The notes under the pieces were generated by a model that worked only from the letters and a program-made list of their open reading frames with translations, had not been told where the DNA came from and did no database searches. A stretch of 64,000 nt of DNA, taken from assembly GCA_040388625.1 (NCBI GenBank), contig JAZKBK010000002.1:1-64000 (forward strand). The letters are read 5' to 3'. The DNA comes from Gemmatimonadota bacterium (GTDB taxonomy: Bacteria > Gemmatimonadota > Gemmatimonadetes > Gemmatimonadales > Gemmatimonadaceae). The translations under genes and the position numbers were made by a program. Positions 16,207-23,800 of this stretch are shown piece after piece (positions within the stretch are counted from its first letter, which is position 1; the number at the start of each line of letters is the position of its first letter).

Positions 16207-16307
16207 TACTCGAGTTCCACCCAGCAGCGCGCGATGAGTTTCTCGCAGCCGCGGAATAACACGACAAAGCGGCCCCTGATCTCGGGGCCGCTTTCTTGTC
16301 GCAGTGA
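16203..16307 (+). pseudogene. Decayed ParE/RelE toxin remnant
   Basis: The ATG at 16203 overlaps the antitoxin stop and reads MILEFHPAARDEFLAAAE, then TAA (16257). In the same frame it continues HDKAAPDLGAAFLSQ before a second stop at 16305. Family members read EYY-x-x-x-x-PGLGxxF at this very spacing, so a Tyr codon has become a stop. The rest of the toxin is missing: after 16307 the homology ends. Confidence 0.75.
16266..16294 (+). terminator. Strong hairpin, probable intrinsic terminator
   Basis: AAAGCGGCCCC and GGGGCCGCTTT form an 11-bp perfect stem with a 7-base loop (TGATCTC), followed by CTTGTC. The U-tract is short, but the A/T-flanked GC stem is typical of terminators. It lies within the toxin remnant and would end the antitoxin mRNA. 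Confidence 0.65.
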
Positions 16308-16382
16308 CGCGCACCACCTCAGGCCGGGGTACTGGCGTAATCCACTGAATGGCTGGATCATTGGCTCCTGCGTACCTGTTCG

Positions 16383-16826
16383 ATGTCCACCAACCTGCGA
16401 GAACCCATGGCGTCCGCGAATCCACGTCCGCAGCCCCTGCAGCTGATCCGCCTTTTTCTGATGGCAGGAGTATTGATGTTCGGCGCCGTCATTCTGGTCG
16501 TTCACCGGCAGCCGAACTGGACACCGGGAACGCTCCCGGACGCAGCTGACTACGCGCTGGTGGCAGACGCGATTCTGGCGGTGTCGATTGCCGCGGTACT
16601 GAAAGGACGCGTGCGACGCGAACCCGATCAGCAGCGCCGCGCCTCGATGCTCCTCGTCGGGTGGGCTGTCGGTGAGAGCGCGGCGTTGTTCGGCGCCGTG
16701 ATCTTTTACGTTACCGGCCAGATCCAGTGGTATGGACTCGGGCTGCTGGCGATGGTGAGCGCGTTTGTAATGCTGTCGCCTTCCGCGGCGGCGCCGACGG
16801 CAGGCAGCGCGGATGCGTCCGGATGA
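16383..16826 (+). CDS. Hypothetical four-helix membrane protein
   Basis: A 147-residue protein with hydrophobic helices near 20-42, 58-76, 88-110 and 115-131, and an N-terminal cytoplasmic tail. The pattern (RLFLMAGVLMFGAVILVVHRQPNW, WAVGESAALFGAVIFYVTG) recalls small bacterial membrane proteins of unknown function; no family is named with confidence. An alternative start is ATG 16407. It is followed closely by a secreted protein gene. Confidence 0.55.
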   Translation: MSTNLREPMASANPRPQPLQLIRLFLMAGVLMFGAVILVVHRQPNWTPGTLPDAADYALVADAILAVSIAAVLKGRVRREPDQQRRASMLLVGWAVGESAALFGAVIFYVTGQIQWYGLGLLAMVSAFVMLSPSAAAPTAGSADASG

Positions 16827-16936
16827 GATGAACATTCCGTGCGGCGACGAACGTGAGGTGGTGCTGGTCATGTTCCGAACGCGTTGCGGATGACGGGTCC
16901 ACTCGCTTCTCCTCTGCATGCTCACTCGCTGGAGCG

Positions 16937-17422
16937 ATGACCGCAGCATTGCTTGCCGGCACCGCAGCACCAGCCCTCGCGCTCTCGACATTGACCACTG
17001 TTGCGACTACGGTCGCTGTACATCAGGGTGTCGAACCGCTCACGGTGGACAAGATGACGCGCATGTACCAGGCGATGGTCAACTTCGCAGTGGCAACGAA
17101 GGGCCACCCCGAGTCCGAGGACGCACTATCGGTCGATGCCGATGACAGCGAAGCGCAGGCAACTGCGAAGATCGCGGCAATTCCCGCCGCCGTCGAAGCG
17201 CTCAGGAAAGCTGGATTGACGCCCGCGCAGTACGTCCGACTCGATCTGACGTTCGCCGCGACCGCACTCGGCGTGGCTCTGTTGAAGACGAACCCGTCGG
17301 CCAAGCTTCCGGACGGCGTCAGCCTCGCGAACGTCCACTTCCTGCAGCAGCACGCGGCAGATATCGAAGCGGTGCAGAAGCGGATGGCGGCACAGATGGC
17401 CGCGGCCGGCGTCGATCAGTAG
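16937..17422 (+). CDS. Hypothetical secreted protein
   Basis: A 161-residue protein with a signal peptide-like start (MTAALLAGTAAPALALS). The mature part is helical (MYQAMVNFAVATKGHPESEDAL, ALRKAGLTPAQYVRLDLTFAATALGVALLK, VHFLQQHAADIEAVQKRMAAQM). The family is not recognised; the helix-rich pattern suggests a small periplasmic helical bundle. An upstream in-frame ATG at 16853 would add 28 residues that look non-native. It converges on the kinase gene with 14 bp between stop codons. Confidence 0.5.
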   Translation: MTAALLAGTAAPALALSTLTTVATTVAVHQGVEPLTVDKMTRMYQAMVNFAVATKGHPESEDALSVDADDSEAQATAKIAAIPAAVEALRKAGLTPAQYVRLDLTFAATALGVALLKTNPSAKLPDGVSLANVHFLQQHAADIEAVQKRMAAQMAAAGVDQ

Positions 17423-17436
17423 AATCGGACGCTCGC

Positions 17437-19995
17437 CTACTTACTCCACTTCACGAGCGAATTCTCCCCGGTCCTGGCACGCCGGCGCATCGCATCCGTA
17501 TCGTTCCGCATCGATGTGATGATCTGCTGGAAGCGCGCATTATTTGTCAGGCGTGCGAAGAACGGATCGCGCACGATCACGCGATAGTTCTTCCATCCGG
17601 CGTTGTACCCGCGCTGCAACCAGTCGAGCGCTGCGGCTGAATCTCCGCGCACGGCGTGAATGGCGGCTATCTCCATCGGGCGTTGCGGATCGTCGTTACC
17701 GCTCGCGATGGCGCGCTCATCGGACGAGAGTACCTCGTTCCATGTACGCGTTGCCATCGCGTGGTCGCCGCGCCGATCGGCGAACAACGCATGCCAGGCG
17801 GGGAAGCGCGCGGGCGCCAGATCCACGCCTGACTCCGGATTTGCGAGGAGTCGCGTGCTCAACAACGCATCCGCATCCGGCGCTCCGGTGAGTGCTGCGA
17901 GTTGTGCCAGGAACGACGCAACTTCATCGTCGTGCGGGTTGCTGGCCGCTGTACGCCGGGCACGAGCCATCGCTTCGCTGTCGCGGCCCCGCAGGAAATC
18001 AAGCGCGGCGAGTGCAATTTGGAGGCGTGGACCGCCTGGACTGTCTGCAAAGCGCCGTGCTGCCACGTCGAGCAGGTCTTCGGTCGCCTGATCATCGCCG
18101 AGCCGGAGAAGCGGAACTGCAGTGTGGTAATAGACGTGAAACTCATTCGGATCGAGTGGCTGCGCGCGCAACGCCCAGTAAAGCGCCTGCTCGTAGTGGC
18201 CCAGCATGGTCTCGGCTTCCGATAGATCCTCCATTGCTGGCACGAGGCTCTGGTCCAACTCCAGCGCCCTCAGATAGGACAGTCGTGCGTCGGCAAGATG
18301 TCCCTGAGAAGCCTGAAGGTCGCCGAGGACGAACGACGCGTATGCCAGATCCGGTTGGAGGCGTAACGCCGTGCGCGCCGCCACGCTCGCGGAATCGAGA
18401 TAGGCCGGCCCCGTGTAAGCCGCCATGAACATGAATTCGCGCGCGAGCTCAGCGTATGCAAGAGCGAAGGTAGTGTCGAGCGCAATGGCATCGTGCATGC
18501 CCGTGATTGCTGCCTGTGCGGCCGCACTGCTCACTACCGGAATGGAGTGCGCCTGCAGGTAGATCCTATACGCGTCGACATTTGCTGTCGGAGCGCGATC
18601 CACGCGTCCTGCCTCCGACGGTGTGAGCTTCGCCTGCAGCGCCGCGGCGATGCGATGCGCGACGTCGCTCTGCACGGCGAAGATGTCGGTGAGATCGCGA
18701 TCATACTGGTCCGACCAGAGCGTCTGACCGTTCGTCGCGTCCATCAATTCGACGTCGATACGAATTCGCTTCCCTGCCACCCGTACAGTTCCATCCACGA
18801 CGCTACCGACACCCAGGTCATGCCGCATCCGGCCCAGGCGGTCGGATACGTTCTCGTATGGCGCTGACGCAGCCTGACTCACCACACGCAGCGCCGCGAG
18901 CTTCGAGAGCTGCCCGCTTATCTCGGCGGTCATTCCGTCGCCAAAGTATCGCTGAGCGCTGTCCGACGCGATGCTGTGAAAAGGAAGCACCGCTACGATC
19001 CGTGCAGCGGCGGAGCCGTTCGCTTCAGTCCCTGCCTCCGAGCTTCGTCGCGCGAGCGCAATACCGGCGCCGATTGCGATCACTACAGTTACGACAATTC
19101 CAGCGACGGCGAAGGACTTTCGTTGCCTGTACCATGGCGGCGTCGGAATGCCAGTGGCACCGGCAGAAAGCGCGTGACTGAATGCATGCGCACTCGAAAA
19201 TCGATCGGCGGGAAGTTTTTCGAGAGCGCGAAGCACGGCAGCGTCGACGGCCCGGGGAACGGTGTGGCGCTGTACGCGCAGGCTGCGCGGCGTCTCCGTC
19301 ATCACTCTTGCAACCGTCGCCTGCGCCGTTGGCGCGGCGAATGGCGGCTCGCCCGCGAGCATCTCGTACGTGACGGCGCCCAATGCATAGATGTCCGTGC
19401 GCGCGTCGAGAGCCTGCTCACCCATTGCCTGTTCGGGTGACATGTACTGCGGTGTTCCGAGCGAGAGACCGGTCCCTGTCATCCGCTGTGCGCCGCCGGC
19501 TTGCTGCACGGCGAGTGCGATTCCGAAATCGGCGACGACCGGACGGCCATCCTGGAGCAATATATTTTCAGGCTTGATGTCGCGATGGATCACGCCGTGC
19601 CTGTGCGCGTACTCGAGCGCATCGGCAACGTCGGATGCGATGCGTATCGCGTCTTCGACCGGAAGCTGGCGCTCGCGATCCAGTCGCGCTCGCAACGTTT
19701 CGCCTTCCACGTACGGCATCACGTAATACAGCAACCCATCTGCATTGCCGGAGTCGAACAATGGCAGGATCACGGGATGCTGCAGACTCGCCGTCAGCTC
19801 AATTTCCCTGAGGAAGCGCTCGGGGCCGAGCGTCGCCGACAGATCGGTGTGCAGAACCTTGATTGCGACCTTGCGGTGATGCTTGAGATCTTCCGCGAGA
19901 TACACCGTCGCCATGCCGCCCGTACCAAGCTCGCGCTCGATGCGGTAGCGATCTGCCAGCGCGGGAGTCAGGCTGTGGGCGGCGTCGTTGGACAT
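17437..19995 (-). CDS. Membrane Ser/Thr protein kinase with TolB-like and TPR regions
   Basis: An 852-residue eukaryotic-like kinase. The kinase domain (about 16-290) has the Gly loop ELGTGGMATVYLA (22-34), catalytic Lys46, HRDIKPEN (137-144), DFG (156-158) and a GTPQYMSPEQ activation segment. A single membrane helix (about 310-330, FAVAGIVVTVVIAIGAGIAL) follows. Outside it is a region like the adenylate-cyclase/TolB N-terminal fold (IVAVLPFHSIASDSAQRYFGDG) and then TPR-like repeats with alternating helices to the C-terminus. This layout is common in Gemmatimonadota and Acidobacteriota. It probably phosphorylates cytoplasmic targets in response to a periplasmic signal. Start 19995 gives the normal short N-tail. 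Confidence 0.9.
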   Translation of the reverse strand: MSNDAAHSLTPALADRYRIERELGTGGMATVYLAEDLKHHRKVAIKVLHTDLSATLGPERFLREIELTASLQHPVILPLFDSGNADGLLYYVMPYVEGETLRARLDRERQLPVEDAIRIASDVADALEYAHRHGVIHRDIKPENILLQDGRPVVADFGIALAVQQAGGAQRMTGTGLSLGTPQYMSPEQAMGEQALDARTDIYALGAVTYEMLAGEPPFAAPTAQATVARVMTETPRSLRVQRHTVPRAVDAAVLRALEKLPADRFSSAHAFSHALSAGATGIPTPPWYRQRKSFAVAGIVVTVVIAIGAGIALARRSSEAGTEANGSAAARIVAVLPFHSIASDSAQRYFGDGMTAEISGQLSKLAALRVVSQAASAPYENVSDRLGRMRHDLGVGSVVDGTVRVAGKRIRIDVELMDATNGQTLWSDQYDRDLTDIFAVQSDVAHRIAAALQAKLTPSEAGRVDRAPTANVDAYRIYLQAHSIPVVSSAAAQAAITGMHDAIALDTTFALAYAELAREFMFMAAYTGPAYLDSASVAARTALRLQPDLAYASFVLGDLQASQGHLADARLSYLRALELDQSLVPAMEDLSEAETMLGHYEQALYWALRAQPLDPNEFHVYYHTAVPLLRLGDDQATEDLLDVAARRFADSPGGPRLQIALAALDFLRGRDSEAMARARRTAASNPHDDEVASFLAQLAALTGAPDADALLSTRLLANPESGVDLAPARFPAWHALFADRRGDHAMATRTWNEVLSSDERAIASGNDDPQRPMEIAAIHAVRGDSAAALDWLQRGYNAGWKNYRVIVRDPFFARLTNNARFQQIITSMRNDTDAMRRRARTGENSLVKWSK

Positions 19996-20125
19996 GAGTG
20001 CGCGAGTCGTTCCACGACCTGAGAGTCGCGAAGCGTACACAGGAACATGGCTTTTGAGAGGCCTTTATGCCAGAGGCGCCGGCGATCGGACGGAGCGGCG
20101 CGCGTAACGACGGTGGATTGCTCCG

Positions 20126-20683
20126 TCAGCCGTCCTCAATCGAACGAATGACCCGCGCCGGATTCCCCCCGACAAGAGTATTCGGTGGAACATCCCTCGT
20201 GACTACCGAACCAGCGGCGACGACCGAATTCTCACCTACCGTTACGCCGCCAATGATGGTCACGCCCGCAGCGATCCACACGCCTTTCTCGATCACGATG
20301 GGCGTTCCCGTAACGGCGCGTCGCTGTGCGGGCTCGATGGGATGGCCGGTCGTGATGAGGCTCACGTTCGGCCCGATCATCACGTCGTCCGCGATGTCGA
20401 GGCCGCCAAGGTCGTAGAACGTGCAGTTCTGATTGATGAAGACGTTATGGCCGACGCGGATTTCGTTCCCGCCAGCGGTATAGAACGGAGGGATCAGTGA
20501 AAAGCTCTCGTCCACCTTCCCGCCGATGAGTTCGCTGAACAATGTGCGAATCTCATCCGCATCGTCTAATGTCAAGCGGTTGAGCGCGGCGGTGATCGTC
20601 ATCGCCCGCTTGACGTTTGCCACCATGGCCGCCGATTCCGGCGTCCGTCTGTGGATTATCCTGGTGCGATCGTTGTTCGGCAT
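20126..20683 (-). CDS. Hexapeptide-repeat O-acetyltransferase (maltose/galactoside type)
   Basis: A 185-residue left-handed beta-helix acetyltransferase. The family landmarks are present: PPFYTAGGNEIRVGHNVFINQNC, FYDLGGLDIADDVMIGPNVSLITTGHPI (with the catalytic His of TGHP), GVWIAAGVTIIGGVTVGENSVVAAGSVVTRDVPPNTLVGGNPARVI. These trimeric enzymes use acetyl-CoA to acetylate sugar hydroxyls, and this one is close to LacA/Maa/NodL. The substrate is unknown. Start 20683 (MPNNDRTRI) removes a non-homologous N-terminal extension. It is divergent from the VOC gene. Confidence 0.88.
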   Translation of the reverse strand: MPNNDRTRIIHRRTPESAAMVANVKRAMTITAALNRLTLDDADEIRTLFSELIGGKVDESFSLIPPFYTAGGNEIRVGHNVFINQNCTFYDLGGLDIADDVMIGPNVSLITTGHPIEPAQRRAVTGTPIVIEKGVWIAAGVTIIGGVTVGENSVVAAGSVVTRDVPPNTLVGGNPARVIRSIEDG

Positions 20684-20786
20684 TGGTAATCTTCCTGTCG
20701 TCGTGCACTGCAAATGGTCTGTGATGTTCAACGCGCGGTCGCGTCTCCGCACCATAATACCTGATGATCCGCCATGCGCACCGGTC

Positions 20787-20816
20787 TGGACCGCCCCGCA
20801 CGACCTCCGCTATACT
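20787..20816 (+). promoter_or_regulatory. Promoter with -10 TATACT six bases before the VOC start
   Basis: TGGACC (20787-20792), an 18-bp spacer, then TATACT (20811-20816). Only 6 nt separate the -10 from ATG 20823, so transcription would start at or beside the A of the start codon, giving a leaderless mRNA. Confidence 0.5.
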
Positions 20817-20822
20817 ACGTGC

Positions 20823-21263
20823 ATGACGATCAAGAGATTGGACCACGTGAGCGTCGTAGTCGACGACCTTGCAGGTGCTATCGCTTTCTTCACCGCGCTC
20901 GGCATGACGGTCGCAGGCCAGGCGCCGATCGAGGGTCCGTGGGTGGACCGCGTCAACGGGATCGAAGGTATTCAGGTCGACATCGTCATGATGCGGACGC
21001 CGGATGGTCTGGGCCAGATCGAGCTGACGAAGTTTCGCAATCCGGAACTCGTCGAGATCGAACCAGCGGTCGCACCGCCGAACGCGCTGGGACTTCGCAG
21101 TATCATGTTTGCAGTCGAAAACGTCGACGACACTGTCGCTCGCCTGCGCGCCGAAGGCGGCGAGCTCATCGGCGAGGTGGTACAGTACGAGGACAAGTAC
21201 CGGCTCTGCTACATGCGCGGCCCTGCAGGGATAATCGTTGCACTGGCCGAGGAATTGTTCTGA
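20823..21263 (+). CDS. VOC-superfamily (glyoxalase-like) protein
   Basis: A 146-residue vicinal-oxygen-chelate protein: IKRLDHVSVVVDDLAGAIAFFTALGMTV at the N-terminus, a second beta-alpha-beta-beta-beta module LRSIMFAVENVDDTVARLRAEGGELIG, and MRGPAGIIVALAEEL at the end. His8 and the terminal Glu are placed as metal ligands in the family. It may be a glyoxalase, dioxygenase or resistance protein; the substrate is unknown. ATG 20823 follows a -10 hexamer so closely that a leaderless transcript is likely. It converges on the MFS gene. Confidence 0.85.
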   Translation: MTIKRLDHVSVVVDDLAGAIAFFTALGMTVAGQAPIEGPWVDRVNGIEGIQVDIVMMRTPDGLGQIELTKFRNPELVEIEPAVAPPNALGLRSIMFAVENVDDTVARLRAEGGELIGEVVQYEDKYRLCYMRGPAGIIVALAEELF

Positions 21264-21305
21264 AGCGCGGACATCGGCCGGCAACGAGACATTCCTCGGA
21301 AAGGA

Positions 21306-22577
21306 TCAGCCCGGATCCTGAACTACCACGTCGCCGTTTAAACTACTCTCTCCATCCAGCACCAGCGCCGCTCCACGCACGCGGCTCGCAACGGCAACGA
21401 ACACAGCCAGAGCAACCACTCCCACCAACGCTTCGGTAAACAGCATTCCGTTCACTCCCCACGCGTCGTGGCTCCAGCCATCCACTCGCAGCATGCCGAA
21501 GCTGAACAGCGTGTTGAGCGCAAAGAACAGATTGATCTTGGTCGCGGCAGCTGCGTTTCCGACTATCGCGAGCACCATTCCGGTAAACGATGCAGCTACC
21601 ATCCCAAGCGTGAACGTGTAGAAGAGCGTGGACGTCGCGTAACCGGCGGCAGTGCGCGGTGACAGTGCCATCACGACGCACGCCGCAAGCCCGAGGCCGC
21701 ACGACACGGCGTATGCCGCAGGCTTGTGCAGATGATCGGCCAGCCATCCGCCTGCAATGCAACCGGCGACGATGGCCAGTCCGCCGCCCAGTCCGAGTAC
21801 GGCGGAAACGGTATCCGCAGGTGCGTGCCACTCTGCGCCAAGCGAGCCGAACAGGAACTGCGCCGCACCGGTGCCGATGGGAAGTATCGCAAGCAGCAGC
21901 GCGATGCGGCCTGCGCGCGAGTGAATCATCAAGCTCAGATTGCGCAGCGCGTCGGTCGCACGCGTCGCGACGGATGCGTTCGTGAGCAGTCGTTCCGGCT
22001 CGTGCAACAGCGGCAACACGGCCGCGCATGCGCAGACGATCGCAGCGAGTATCAACCCTGCCATCCATGGCGATGGAACGTGGGTCATGAGCCACAATCC
22101 CACTCCGCCGCCTGCAGTCTGTCCGAACTGGTTACCCGACTGGAACCATCCTGCTGCGCGGCCGCGCAGCGCGTCGGGAGTGTTGTGCACCATCAATCCT
22201 TCGGTTGCGAAAGCGAGGAAAGTTCCGGCGACGCTCGTAAGCAGCACCAGCAGTGACAGGAGCGGCACTGTGTGAACGGAGATCGGAACGGTCGTCAGTG
22301 CAATCAGACCTGCGCACAGCATCGCGACGGCGAGCAGATACCAGCGCTTGCGCGACAGCGTGTAGTCGCCGAGTGGAGCCCAGAGAAACTTCCATCCCGC
22401 GGCAAGGAACGACATGCCCACCACGCCGGCGATGGCGGACAGCGGCACTCCCGCGCGCCTGCCGAGGAAGCCAAGCGCGATCGCGGGAAAACCAAAGGTG
22501 AGACCGTAGGGGAAATACAACACGGCCCAGACCCACGGGTGCCGAACGCCGGGAGCAGCAGCCGCGGAGGCGGTCAT
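21306..22577 (-). CDS. MFS transporter, AmpG/SLC33-like
   Basis: A 423-residue, 12-helix major facilitator. The first helix YFPYGLTFGFPAIALGFLGRRAGV and KFLWAPLGDYTLSRKRWYLL with the loop motif between helices 2 and 3 are like AmpG and acetyl-CoA transporter (SLC33) relatives. GLMVHNTPDALRGRAAGWFQSGNQFGQTAGGGVG marks helices 4-5. The substrate is uncertain, perhaps muropeptides, siderophores or CoA-linked solutes. I chose start 22577 because a promoter (TTGCAC-16-TATCTT) ends 7 nt before it. ATG 22628 is an alternative, but it lies upstream of that promoter's -35 element. Confidence 0.8.
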   Translation of the reverse strand: MTASAAAAPGVRHPWVWAVLYFPYGLTFGFPAIALGFLGRRAGVPLSAIAGVVGMSFLAAGWKFLWAPLGDYTLSRKRWYLLAVAMLCAGLIALTTVPISVHTVPLLSLLVLLTSVAGTFLAFATEGLMVHNTPDALRGRAAGWFQSGNQFGQTAGGGVGLWLMTHVPSPWMAGLILAAIVCACAAVLPLLHEPERLLTNASVATRATDALRNLSLMIHSRAGRIALLLAILPIGTGAAQFLFGSLGAEWHAPADTVSAVLGLGGGLAIVAGCIAGGWLADHLHKPAAYAVSCGLGLAACVVMALSPRTAAGYATSTLFYTFTLGMVAASFTGMVLAIVGNAAAATKINLFFALNTLFSFGMLRVDGWSHDAWGVNGMLFTEALVGVVALAVFVAVASRVRGAALVLDGESSLNGDVVVQDPG

Positions 22578-22584
22578 GCGCGGG

Positions 22585-22612
22585 AAGATAGCGTCCATGC
22601 CGGGTTGTGCAA
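22585..22612 (-). promoter_or_regulatory. Promoter of the MFS gene, leaderless type
   Basis: On the minus strand TTGCAC (22612-22607), 16-bp spacer, TATCTT (22590-22585), then 7 nt to ATG 22577. The same TATCTT-7-ATG layout occurs at the ECF sigma gene. Confidence 0.5.
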
Positions 22613-22697
22613 TCAGCATCGGAGTCACGTATCGTCTTTGGGGTCCGACTCATGCTCCGACTATCTGGCGCACGCGGCGGTTCGTCAGCCAGTGACG

Positions 22698-22703
22698 TAT
22701 ACT
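22698..22703 (+). promoter_or_regulatory. -10-like TATACT before the AlkZ-like gene
   Basis: TATACT stands out in GC-rich sequence 11 nt before ATG 22715. No good -35 is visible at the expected distance. Confidence 0.35.
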
Positions 22704-22714
22704 ATGATGCTCCC

Positions 22715-23800
22715 ATGCCCCGACCAGACATCACAAGACAGCGTCTCATCAACCAGGGCCTCGTCAAGCCCGCGTTGAAGACTGCAAGCACGGTGGTGGC
22801 AACACTCGGCGCAGTGCAGGCACAGGATTACGCTGCATCCAAGTGGGGAATCGCTCAGCGTACTGCCGGTCTCACCGACGCTCGGATCGAGCGGGAGATC
22901 GACGACGGAAGCATAGTTCGGACTCACATACTGCGCCCGACGTGGCACTTCGTCGCTGCTGCCGACATTCACTGGATGCTGGCTCTCACTGCACCGCGGG
23001 TCCACGCAGCCAATGCGTACTGGTATCGCTGGCTCGAGGTGGATGATGCTCTTGCGCGGCGAGGCCGAGCCGTGTTGACGAGGGCGTTGAGCGACGGGAA
23101 GCAACTCACGCGCGCCGAGCTGGCACGGGCGCTGACGAAAGCAAATATTCAGGTCACGAATTCGATGCGGCTGGCATGCATCGTAATGCGCGCTGAGCTC
23201 GACGGAGCGATCTGCAATGGCGCACGACGCGGGAAACAGTTCACGTACGCACTGCTTGAAGAGCGTGTGCCGAAACCGATGGTGCTCGAGCGCGACGCAG
23301 CGTTGTGCGAGCTGGCTCGGCGATACTTCACGACCAGGGGACCCGCAACGGTCGAAGATTTTGCATGGTGGTCAGGACTCACGAAGGCTGACGCAAAGAG
23401 AGCAGTCGAAGCGGCTGCGACGCATCTGCAACACGTGTCGGTCGAGGGGCGGTCCTACTGGGGTCCAGCCGCGGAACGCGTGGCGCGCATCGCTTCTCCC
23501 GCAGTGCACCTGCTGCCGAACTTCGACGAGTTCTTCGTCGGACTCAAGGATCGCAGCGCGTTCGGCACGAGGCTCGAGGCCGCCGGAGTGAAGGCGAGAA
23601 CGCGCGCGCTTTCGGGGCACGCGCTCGTCGTCAACGGACAGATCGTCGGTGGATGGAAGCGGATGCTGACCGCGCGAGCTGTAATTGTCGAACCAAAGCC
23701 GTTGATCCGGCTTGACGAAGCGGAACGACGAGCGGTTGACGTTGCCGCTCAGAAGCTCGGTCGGTTTGTCGGATCTCCGGTGGAGATGCTATGGTCCTGA
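22715..23800 (+). CDS. AlkZ-like DNA glycosylase (winged-helix HTH_42 family)
   Basis: A 361-residue protein of the HTH_42 (PF06224) family with tandem winged helices, which includes Streptomyces AlkZ and E. coli YcaQ, glycosylases that unhook interstrand crosslinks or excise bulky alkyl bases. Near the N-terminus TLGAVQAQDYAASKWGI holds the catalytic Q-x-Q motif (Q35, Q37), as in AlkZ; YcaQ-type enzymes have Q-x-D. LRPTWHFVAAADIHWML and the VHLLPNFDEFFVGLKDRS segment are also family-typical. It could repair self-made or environmental genotoxins; no biosynthetic cluster is adjacent. It converges with the S9 peptidase gene, overlapping it by 12 bp. Confidence 0.82.
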   Translation: MPRPDITRQRLINQGLVKPALKTASTVVATLGAVQAQDYAASKWGIAQRTAGLTDARIEREIDDGSIVRTHILRPTWHFVAAADIHWMLALTAPRVHAANAYWYRWLEVDDALARRGRAVLTRALSDGKQLTRAELARALTKANIQVTNSMRLACIVMRAELDGAICNGARRGKQFTYALLEERVPKPMVLERDAALCELARRYFTTRGPATVEDFAWWSGLTKADAKRAVEAAATHLQHVSVEGRSYWGPAAERVARIASPAVHLLPNFDEFFVGLKDRSAFGTRLEAAGVKARTRALSGHALVVNGQIVGGWKRMLTARAVIVEPKPLIRLDEAERRAVDVAAQKLGRFVGSPVEMLWS

